This document shows, one piece after another, positions 7,292 through 13,426 of a DNA stretch of 16,122 nt (within the stretch, counting starts at the first letter, position 1; every line of letters starts with the position of its first letter). The stretch covers positions 1 through 16,122 of the forward strand of contig CAZVUW010000076.1 of the NCBI GenBank assembly GCA_964629825.1, given 5' to 3'. This DNA is from CAZVUW01 sp964629825. Lineage in GTDB: Bacteria; Actinomycetota; Nitriliruptoria; Euzebyales; Egibacteraceae. The position numbers and the translations under genes were made by a program. The notes below the pieces were generated by a model. It was not told the origin of the DNA. It did no database searches and saw only the letters and a list, made by a program, of their open reading frames with translations.

Positions 7292-8557
7292 ATGAGCCAG
7301 ATACCAGCCGCCCGCCTTCCCCAGCCACAGAACGTCGCGGTCGTCGGAGCCGGCATCGTCGGCTTGTCGACGGCCTGGCACCTGCGCCGACAGGGTGCGG
7401 AGGTGACCGTCCTCGAGCAGCGCCACGTGGCCGCCGGGTCCTCCTGGGGCAACGCCGGCTGGCTGACCCCGAGCCTGGCCACGCCGCTGCCCGAGCCGCC
7501 GGTCCTCGCCTACGGCCTGCGCGCCGTCTTCAACCCGTCTTCGCCGATCTACGTGCCACCGGCCGCGGACTGGCAGCTGCTGCGCTTTATGTTCGGCTTC
7601 GTCCGTGCCAGCACCTATCGGCGCTGGGGGCTGGCCGTCCGCGCCTACCTGCCTCTCAACCGCGCGGCACTGGACGCCTTCGACGAGCTGGTGGACGCCG
7701 GCGTGCGCCTGCCGATGGTCGACTCTCCGCTGCTGGCGTGCTTCCGCACCGCGAGCGACCGCCAGGGGCTGGTCGATGAGATCAACCGCATGCAGGTCGC
7801 CGGGCAGGAGGTGGACTTCGACCTGCTCACCGGCGCCGAGGCGAGGGAGCTGGAGCCGCTGCTGTCCGATGGCGTCGGCGCGGCGGTCCGCTTCCACCGC
7901 CAGCGCTACATCGACCCGCCCGCATTCATGGAGGCGCTGGCCGACGCCGTCCGCAAGGAGGGTGCGGAGATCCGCGAGGGCGTCGGCGTCACCGGCATCG
8001 ACGACCAGGGGACCGGCGTCGCCCTCACCCTCAGCGGGGGCCAGATCGAGCGCTTCGACGCCGTCGTGGTCGCGACCGGCGCGCACATGCCCGCCCTGGT
8101 GCGGCGCTTCGGCGTGCGCATGCCGGTGCAGGCGGGTCGGGGCTACAGCTTCGAGGTCAGCACGGAGCAGCCGCCGCAGGGCCCCATCTACTTCCCGACG
8201 CAGCGCGTGGCCCTCACACCGCTCGGCAATGGCCTGCGCGTGGCCGGAATGATGGAGATGCGCCGACCCGACGCGCCCATCGATCCGCGGCGGATCAAGG
8301 CCATCGTCGAGGCCGCGCGGCCTCTGCTGCGCGGCACCGACCTGGACGACCGCCGCGACGTGTGGGTGGGCTCGCGCCCGCTGACACCCGACGGCATGCC
8401 GCTGATCGGCCGCACCCAGTCGCCACGCGTCCTGGTCGCCGGCGGGCACGGCATGTGGGGCGTGGTCCTGGGGCCGATCACCGGTCGCCTGGTGGCCCAG
8501 ACGGTCTGCACCGGCCGGACGCCGCCCGAGCTGACCCCGTTCGACCCGCTGCGCTAG
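7292..8557 (+). CDS. FAD-dependent amino acid oxidoreductase, DadA-like (DAO family)
   Basis: A 421-residue flavoprotein of the D-amino-acid oxidase/DadA fold, which oxidatively deaminates amino acids to keto acids. The N-terminal Rossmann motif is VAVVGAGIVGLSTAWHL (G19, G21, G24), ending in the ribose-binding acidic residue E42 (VLEQ). SSWGNAGWLTPS (50-61) is the flavin-contacting loop typical of DadA-like proteins. The C-terminal flavin motif is SRPLTPDGMPLIGRT followed by GGHGMWGVVLGPITGRLVA. The substrate is not determined: D-amino acids, glycine or N-methyl amino acids are all possible. The ATG at 7292 lies 4 bp after the Rieske stop. An in-frame TTG at 7274 inside the previous gene is less likely; both have weak SD sequences. 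It converges with the ammonia-lyase-like gene, whose stop is 7 bp away, placing three amino-acid enzymes side by side. Confidence 0.88.
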   Translation: MSQIPAARLPQPQNVAVVGAGIVGLSTAWHLRRQGAEVTVLEQRHVAAGSSWGNAGWLTPSLATPLPEPPVLAYGLRAVFNPSSPIYVPPAADWQLLRFMFGFVRASTYRRWGLAVRAYLPLNRAALDAFDELVDAGVRLPMVDSPLLACFRTASDRQGLVDEINRMQVAGQEVDFDLLTGAEARELEPLLSDGVGAAVRFHRQRYIDPPAFMEALADAVRKEGAEIREGVGVTGIDDQGTGVALTLSGGQIERFDAVVVATGAHMPALVRRFGVRMPVQAGRGYSFEVSTEQPPQGPIYFPTQRVALTPLGNGLRVAGMMEMRRPDAPIDPRRIKAIVEAARPLLRGTDLDDRRDVWVGSRPLTPDGMPLIGRTQSPRVLVAGGHGMWGVVLGPITGRLVAQTVCTGRTPPELTPFDPLR

Positions 8558-8564
8558 GCAGCGG
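8546..8564. terminator. Hairpin shared by two convergent genes
   Basis: CCGCTGC (8546-8552) pairs perfectly with GCAGCGG (8558-8564) around a 5-base loop that contains the stop codon of the DadA-like gene. The other stop starts at 8565. Its position exactly between two convergent genes suggests a bidirectional terminator or transcript-end stabiliser. No T-tract is present on either side. Confidence 0.45.
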
Positions 8565-9707
8565 TCACGGTGCCGAGCCGGGCGAGACGATCGCCCGGTA
8601 GGCGTCGGGGTCGGACGCGCCCTCGGTGGCGATGCACAGGATGCGCGCTCCCGCGCTCAGCCCGAGGGCCGCGCGCAGCGGCGCGCACCCGTCCGCGGTC
8701 ATGAGCACACGCAGCGCCGCGAGCGTCGCGGCGCCGCAGTCGCCGATCTCAAGGCCGAGGTCGGCGAGCTCGCGCATGGCCGCGTGCGCCTCCTCGTCGG
8801 TCACGGCGATCGCGCCCGCGAGGCCATGGCGCAGCGTGGGCCACGCCGCCGCCGACGGGATCGCGCAGTCGAGGCCCGCCATGGTCGTACCAGTGCGCGT
8901 CACCTCGGACGGCCGGCCCGCCGCCAGGGAGACGGTCACGCAGGCCGCCCCGGTCGGCTCGACCGCGACCACCGGGACGTCGCCCTGCTCGTGCACGGCC
9001 CAGCGCACTGCGGCCGCCGTCAGGCTGCCGACCCCGGCGGGGACCAGAACGACGTCGAATGAGCGGCCGTCCCGTGAGACCTGCGGCAGGATCGGTGGGC
9101 ACCCGGCCTGCTCGGCGGCCTCGCGGAACAGGGTCGAGTAGCCCTCGACCACCCAGCCGGGCGAGGGATCGGGGTCGGTCGCACGCGCCGAGGTGTCAGC
9201 CACCAGCAGCGCGCCGGTGGCCGTTGCATCTCGCTCGGCGGACTCGACCGCGTCCTCGTACGCGCCGTCCACCCTGACCACCTGCGCTCCCTCCTGGGCG
9301 ATCAGGTCCGCGCGCGTGCGGCTGGTCACCGCCGGCAGGTAGATCCGGCAGCCGAGGCCGCGCTGAGCGGCGGCACGGGCCACGGCACGACCATGGTTGC
9401 CGGCGCTGGCGGCCACCAGGACCGGCGGGCTGGTCGCCCCGGCCGGCCGGCCGGCGAGCAGCCGCTCGACCGCCCATGACGCCCCAAGGATCTTGAAGGC
9501 CGGCAGCCCGAAGCGCTCCGACTCATCCTTCAGCAGGACGGCGCCGAGCCCCAGCTCCGCGGCGACGCCATCCAGGCTCCGCAGCGGGCTGTGCCGGTAT
9601 CCGGGCAATGAGCGGTGCAGCTGCGCCACCTCATCGCCCGGGGGCCGGGGCACCCGCTCGGGGCGCCGCGCGCCGTTGACCGCGACGGGTCGGAGCCCCC
9701 CGCTCAC
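8565..9707 (-). CDS. PLP-dependent diaminopropionate ammonia-lyase-like / threonine dehydratase-family enzyme
   Basis: A 380-residue fold-type II PLP enzyme. The Schiff-base lysine is K72 in ERFGLPAFKILGASWAV, a context typical of diaminopropionate ammonia-lyases rather than threonine dehydratases. The phosphate- and substrate-binding loop is ASAGNHGRAVA (100-110). VLVPAGVGSLTAA is the second glycine-rich phosphate loop, and the C-terminal TEGASDPDAY fits the family. It would deaminate 2,3-diaminopropionate or a related beta-substituted amino acid to a keto acid and ammonia. The start is GTG at 9707, overlapping the M20 stop by 4 bp (GTGA); no good SD is visible, so translational coupling is likely. 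E. coli also has a diaminopropionate ammonia-lyase (ygeX) next to an M20 peptidase (ygeY). The exact substrate is uncertain. Confidence 0.82.
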   Translation of the reverse strand: MSGGLRPVAVNGARRPERVPRPPGDEVAQLHRSLPGYRHSPLRSLDGVAAELGLGAVLLKDESERFGLPAFKILGASWAVERLLAGRPAGATSPPVLVAASAGNHGRAVARAAAQRGLGCRIYLPAVTSRTRADLIAQEGAQVVRVDGAYEDAVESAERDATATGALLVADTSARATDPDPSPGWVVEGYSTLFREAAEQAGCPPILPQVSRDGRSFDVVLVPAGVGSLTAAAVRWAVHEQGDVPVVAVEPTGAACVTVSLAAGRPSEVTRTGTTMAGLDCAIPSAAAWPTLRHGLAGAIAVTDEEAHAAMRELADLGLEIGDCGAATLAALRVLMTADGCAPLRAALGLSAGARILCIATEGASDPDAYRAIVSPGSAP

Positions 9708-10858
9708 GTCCGGAAGCGACGGGCGGCCTCGACCAGAACCCGCGCGCAGGCACCGGTGCCCGTCAGGCTCACCCACTCGACGTCGGCGTGCGCGCCCTCG
9801 CCGTCGGGCCCGAACAGAACCGTGGGGATGCCGGCCGCTGCGATGAAGGCCGAGTCGGCCCAGTAGCTGACCCCCTGGAGCCGCGCCGGCCGCCCCAGCG
9901 CGGCGCTCGCGGCCTCCGCCAGCACGGTCACGATGCGCTCGTCGTGGGGGGTGTCCAGCGGCTCCCGCGCCAGCAGGGTGGTCGCACTCACGTCCAGCTC
10001 GGGGTCCGCGGCACGGCAGCCCGCCAGGACCTCCTCGAGGTCGCGCTCGACGTCGGCGAGGGTCTCGCCCGGGATGGTGCGGCGCTCGACGGTCAGCGAG
10101 CAGTGATCGGGGATGGTCGACTCCTCGCGTCCGCCGCTGATCAGCGACCCGTGCAGGCTCCCGCTGCCCAGCAGCGGGTGCTCGCGCCCGCGCAGACGGC
10201 GGTCGAGCTCCTCCAGACCGACCAGCACCGGGCCGGCCTTGAAGATGGCGTCCACCCCGAGGTGCGGCCGTGAGCCGTGGGCGGCGCGGCCACGAACATC
10301 GATGCGCGACCACACGAAGCCCTTGTGCGCCGTCGCCACGGCCAGCTCCGTGGGCTCGTTGACGATGGCGGCGTCGGCTCCGACCTGGGTCAGGACCTCC
10401 CGGACGCCGATGCTCGAGTGCTCCTCGTCGGCGACGGCGGCAACCACCACGCTGCCGGGCAGGCCGTCGCCAGCCGCCGCCCGGCAGGCGACCAGGGCCG
10501 CCGCCAGGCCGCCCTTCATGTCGTATGCGCCGCGCCCATACAGGCGGTCGCCCTCGATCCGCGGAGTGAGGGGCGCGTCCATCCCGCCGAGCCCGACCGT
10601 GTCGAGGTGGCCGCACAGCAGGAGCGTGGGACCGCTGCCGGGGTCGCCGCTGCGCACGATGACGCTGGGCCGGCCCGGCGTGCCCTCGATCACCTCGGCC
10701 TGCAGGCCGGCGGTGCGAGCCCAGCGCTCCACAAAGGCCGCTATGACGCCCTCTCCCGCACCGCCCTGTGACAGGGACGGGTTGACGGAGTCGATTGACA
10801 CCAGCTCGCGCAGGAGCTCGACCGCTTCGCGCTCCAGGTCAGGCGTGCTCGTGCTCAT
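9704..10858 (-). CDS. M20-family metallopeptidase / amidohydrolase (ArgE/DapE-like)
   Basis: A 384-residue M20 enzyme with two metal sites. Ligands and catalytic residues line up in order: H84 and D86 (LLLCGHLDTVG), bridging D113 (RGAYDMKGG), general base E145 with ligand E146 (ADEEHSS), E168 (IVNEPT), and H357 near the end (EGAHADVEW). The dimerisation-lid histidine H194 sits in GRAAHGSRPHLGVDAI. Family members hydrolyse N-acyl amino acids, succinyl-diaminopimelate or dipeptides; the sequence does not settle the substrate. The ATG at 10858 lies 20 bp inside the end of the receiver-HATPase gene and the stop overlaps the ammonia-lyase start, so the three genes are one transcription unit. Together with the ammonia-lyase it probably releases and then deaminates an amino acid. 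Confidence 0.9.
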   Translation of the reverse strand: MSTSTPDLEREAVELLRELVSIDSVNPSLSQGGAGEGVIAAFVERWARTAGLQAEVIEGTPGRPSVIVRSGDPGSGPTLLLCGHLDTVGLGGMDAPLTPRIEGDRLYGRGAYDMKGGLAAALVACRAAAGDGLPGSVVVAAVADEEHSSIGVREVLTQVGADAAIVNEPTELAVATAHKGFVWSRIDVRGRAAHGSRPHLGVDAIFKAGPVLVGLEELDRRLRGREHPLLGSGSLHGSLISGGREESTIPDHCSLTVERRTIPGETLADVERDLEEVLAGCRAADPELDVSATTLLAREPLDTPHDERIVTVLAEAASAALGRPARLQGVSYWADSAFIAAAGIPTVLFGPDGEGAHADVEWVSLTGTGACARVLVEAARRFRT

Positions 10859-11627
10859 CGCTGACCAGCTCGAACCACACCGTCTTGACCTCGCCGTGGA
10901 CTGCGGTGCCCCAGTCGGTCGAGAGCTGCTCGACCAGCAGCAGTCCGCGCCCGTCGGTGTCGGTCGGGGTGGGGTCCGCGCGCCGCAGCGTGCCGCCGCC
11001 GTGGTCGGACACCTCGATGTGCACTCCACGCCGGCGCCGGTGCACTGTGAGCACGACATCCGAGGAGGCGTGCAGGACGGCGTTGTTCACCAGCTCGGTG
11101 GTGAGGAGCTGGGCGTCGTCGACGACGGAGGCCATCGACCACTCCTCCAGCAGCCGGCGCAGCCGGCGCCGGGCGATCGCCCCGCTGGTCAGCTCGGCCG
11201 GGAGATGCCAGCGGGCGAGGTCGTCCGACTCCGGCCAGCGGACAGCACGGCTCGCGATGTCGATGGCGTCCCGCACGAGCTGGCCGAAGCCGTTGGCCTT
11301 CTCCAGGAAGCCCGCCGCCTGGCCGGCTGCGACCGCATCCAGGGCCGCCTGGGACGGGCGAGCCGAGATCACGATGATCGCGGGAGCGGGGGAGCAGGCC
11401 GAGCGCACCAGGGGCAGCGCGCTGAGCCCGTCCACACCCGGCATGTTGAGGTCCATCAGAACCATGTCGGGCCGCGCAGCCCGTGCGACCGAGGCGGCCT
11501 GGAGCCCGTCCGGGGCCTCTCCGACCACCTCGACGCTGCCGGATCCCTCCAGCAATCTGCGCAGGAGGAAACGCACGTCAGCGTCGTCGTCGACGATGAC
11601 GGCCCGCAGCGTTCCCGTCGCGTGCAT
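10839..11627 (-). CDS. Response-regulator receiver domain fused to an RsbW-like HATPase domain
   Basis: A 262-residue two-domain regulator. The N-terminal receiver (about 8-125) has acidic pocket D13-D15, phosphoacceptor D59 (MVLMDLNMPGVDG), switch S88 (IISAR-type segment IVISARP) and conserved K110. The C-terminal part (about 140-258) is a GHKL ATPase of the HATPase_c_2/anti-sigma-factor-kinase type. Its N-box is TTELVNNAVLHA (E178, N182), its G1 box DHGGG (D208) and its G2 box GRGLLLVEQL. It has no phospho-acceptor His dimerisation domain and no DNA-binding domain. Output is therefore probably by protein kinase or partner-switching action on an anti-sigma antagonist, as in RsbW systems; that is inference. 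The ATG has GGAGG only 3 bases upstream. Its 3' end overlaps the M20 gene by 20 bp. No obvious partner kinase, sigma factor or anti-anti-sigma gene lies in the window. Confidence 0.82.
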   Translation of the reverse strand: MHATGTLRAVIVDDDADVRFLLRRLLEGSGSVEVVGEAPDGLQAASVARAARPDMVLMDLNMPGVDGLSALPLVRSACSPAPAIIVISARPSQAALDAVAAGQAAGFLEKANGFGQLVRDAIDIASRAVRWPESDDLARWHLPAELTSGAIARRRLRRLLEEWSMASVVDDAQLLTTELVNNAVLHASSDVVLTVHRRRRGVHIEVSDHGGGTLRRADPTPTDTDGRGLLLVEQLSTDWGTAVHGEVKTVWFELVSDEHEHA

Positions 11628-11678
11628 CTGCCTCCAGGATCCAGCCGCAGCAGGTTAGCGGACTCGGACCATCCATTC

Positions 11679-11692
11679 CCAACCGGCGTTGG
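11679..11692 (-). terminator. Small hairpin just after the DUF6328 gene
   Basis: On the minus strand CCAAC-GCCG-GTTGG begins 2 bases after the DUF6328 stop. A competing ATCCA/TGGAT pairing spans 11671-11694. It lies in the 67-bp gap between the DUF6328 and receiver-HATPase genes. No T-tract follows, so it is a weak terminator or processing candidate. Confidence 0.25.
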
Positions 11693-11694
11693 AT

Positions 11695-12150
11695 CTACTG
11701 GCTGAGCCGGCGGCGCAGGGGCAGGAGATACCAGAGCAGCGCCCCCGCCACCAGCACGACGCCGGCCACCAGGAGCCCCTCGGTCGTGCCGAAGATGAAG
11801 CGCGCGACGACGAACAGGGCCGCGGTCATCGACAGCAGGACGGCCATCATCCCCGCCACGGCCAGCCGCACGGCGACGCGGATGCGGTGGTGGCGGTCAT
11901 CGCGGGGAGCCACCCGGTGGAAGGACGTCGGCGCCAGGAAGGTCGTCACCGCCAGCCCTGCCAGCACGAGAGCGGTCATGTAGCCGGCACGCCCCAGGTC
12001 GTCGAGCTGCTCGAAGCGGGAGCTGAACGGCGCGGTGAGCAGGAATGCGAACAGGACCTGAACTCCCGGCTGGACCGTTCGCAGCTCCTCGAGCAGCTCC
12101 CGGTAGCGGTCGCGCGCGACCTCCTCCTCCGTGGGTCGCGGCTGATCCAT
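11695..12150 (-). CDS. DUF6328-type small membrane protein
   Basis: A 151-residue membrane protein. An N-terminal soluble helix (EEVARDRYRELLEELRTVQPGVQVLFAFLL) leads into about four hydrophobic segments at roughly 29-42, 54-73, 92-118 and 123-144. The ELLEELRTVQPGVQVLFAFLLT signature, the following RFEQLDDLGRAGYMTALVLA and the loop LAPTSFHRV match actinobacterial DUF6328 proteins, whose function is not known. The ATG at 12150 is preceded by GGAGG with 8-base separation to the start codon counted from the motif end through TGGCG, a clear SD. An in-frame upstream extension to 12297 would reach across the divergent DUF72 start and is rejected. It heads the minus-strand gene run; nothing links it functionally to the amino-acid genes beyond position. 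Confidence 0.75.
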   Translation of the reverse strand: MDQPRPTEEEVARDRYRELLEELRTVQPGVQVLFAFLLTAPFSSRFEQLDDLGRAGYMTALVLAGLAVTTFLAPTSFHRVAPRDDRHHRIRVAVRLAVAGMMAVLLSMTAALFVVARFIFGTTEGLLVAGVVLVAGALLWYLLPLRRRLSQ

Positions 12151-12191
12151 CGCCACCTCCACGAGCGCTCGGCGGATGCGGGGCCACGGCG

Positions 12192-12224
12192 ACGGGCCGT
12201 CGTCAGGCGCTTCCGCAGGCCCGT
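12192..12224. promoter_or_regulatory. Inverted repeat in the DUF6328/DUF72 divergent spacer
   Basis: ACGGGCC (12192-12198) and GGCCCGT (12218-12224) are perfect 7-bp arms separated by 19 bases, within the 127-bp divergent intergenic region (12151-12277). The spacing between arm centres is about 26 bp, so the arms would not lie on exactly the same helical face at two turns. It could be an operator or chance. No convincing promoter hexamers were recognised. Confidence 0.22.
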
Positions 12225-12277
12225 AGCGTCGCACGCGCGCCGTGTCCCCGCCGCCGATGGCGGGAAAGGCTGGGCAG

Positions 12278-13069
12278 ATGACGGTCCTGGTCGGCACCTC
12301 CGGATGGCAGTACCGGGACTGGCGCGGTGCCTTCTACCCGCCCCGGCTGCCCCCGAAGGCCTGGCTCGACCACTACGCGCGCCGCTTCGCCGCGGTCGAG
12401 ATCAACGCGAGCTTCTACCGCCTTCCCGACCGCGAGCGCTTCGCTGCGTGGGCGGCGAGCACGCCGGATGACTTCATCCTCTGCCCGAAGGTGAGCCGCT
12501 ACCTGACGCACATGAAGCGGCTGACCGAGCCCGAGGAGCCCGTCGAGCGCTTCGCCGCGGCCGCGGGCGGGCTCGGGGTCAAGGCCGGACCTTGGCTGCT
12601 ACAGCTCCCGCCGAACCTGCGCCTCGACCTGGTCCGGCTGGAGCGGGTCCTCGAGCTGATCGGTGACCGCGCCCGCGTGGCGGTGGAGCTGCGGCACGAC
12701 TCCTGGTTCACCTCGGCGACCCGGCGTCTGCTGGAGCGCCACGAGGCCGCGCTGGTCTGGGCCGACCGCGGCTCGCGCTGGATCAACCCGACCTGGCGCA
12801 CCGCTGACTGGGGTTATGTCCGCTTCCATGAGGGCGCGGGCGTCTGGCCCTGCTACGGGCGCACCGCGCTGCGGGCGCGGGCGCGGACGATCGCATCCGC
12901 CTTCGCCGACGGCGGAGACGTGTTCGTGTTCTTCAACAACGACCCGAGGGCCTGCGCGGTGCGGGACGCGCGCTGGTTCGCCGCGGCCTGTCGCGGCGCC
13001 GGGCTCGCCGTGACGCGCACCCCCGCCGCGGATGAGGTCGCGCTGGTGCCGGCGGCGCTGACCACCTAG
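12278..13069 (+). CDS. DUF72 family protein (YecE-like TIM-barrel)
   Basis: A 263-residue member of the DUF72/YecE family, which adopts a TIM-barrel fold and has no firmly established activity. Signatures in order: GTSGWQYRDWRGAFYPP (6-22), the strand VEINASFYRLP (40-50), FILCPKVSRYLTHMKRL (66-82), WLLQLPPNL (106-114), VAVELRHDSWF (134-144), YVRFHE (180-185) and VFVFFNNDP (215-223). The length is normal and all hallmark strands are present, so the gene looks intact. The ATG at 12278 begins directly at the conserved TVLVGTSGW strand and has AAAGG about 8 bases upstream; the in-frame GTG at 12242 would only add a low-complexity leader. It diverges from DUF6328 and stands alone before a 357-bp gap. 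Confidence 0.88.
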   Translation: MTVLVGTSGWQYRDWRGAFYPPRLPPKAWLDHYARRFAAVEINASFYRLPDRERFAAWAASTPDDFILCPKVSRYLTHMKRLTEPEEPVERFAAAAGGLGVKAGPWLLQLPPNLRLDLVRLERVLELIGDRARVAVELRHDSWFTSATRRLLERHEAALVWADRGSRWINPTWRTADWGYVRFHEGAGVWPCYGRTALRARARTIASAFADGGDVFVFFNNDPRACAVRDARWFAAACRGAGLAVTRTPAADEVALVPAALTT

Positions 13070-13426
13070 CGCTCACCACCTTCCGGCGCGCTCCTACCCG
13101 CAAGGGGTGCATGGGTGGCACGGCGGGGGCCGACCTCGGACAGGCAGATCGCAACGGATCTCGCCTCGGGCTGGACGAACGGCGCGTTTGACGACCCGGG
13201 GTACCGAAAGCGTCCAGATCGTGCTTGCAGGCTCCGATGGCCGGATCCCATCGGTGTTAGGAAGTGCCGTGGCGGGCTCCCCCCGGCAGACGTCGGTCTC
13301 TGCTCGCCATGCCTCGGCCTGCGCGGGAGCGGGGCCGTTCTGCACGTTCAGCACGGAGTTGACCCGACCGGCAAAGGGTGTGGCGAGCGCGGGTTCGGGA
13401 TCACGCCAAACAGAAGGGCGGACAGC
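13070..13426. other. 357-bp intergenic region before the M14 peptidase
   Basis: No convincing gene was found here. A frame from 13107 to 13430 overlaps the peptidase start but has no recognisable domain and no SD. A perfect 7-bp stem CCGATGG/CCATCGG with a 7-base loop occupies 13234-13254, followed by TGTT, and might terminate or fold a leader. TTGACG (13188-13193) and TTGACC (13359-13364) resemble -35 elements, but neither has a good -10 at 16-19 bp. I checked by eye for riboswitch signatures (cobalamin, c-di-GMP-I, ydaO) and did not find a convincing match. The length is enough for a promoter plus a long 5' leader. Confidence 0.5.

Noticed and set aside
9708..10616. N-terminal extension of the ammonia-lyase frame to 683 residues
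   Set aside because: The extension lies wholly within the M20 gene in another frame and is arginine/glycine-rich. The enzyme's conserved part starts after the GTG at 9707.
13359..13364. TTGACC as a -35 element for the peptidase
   Set aside because: The sequence 16-19 bases downstream (around 13381-13388) is G-rich and has no -10-like hexamer.
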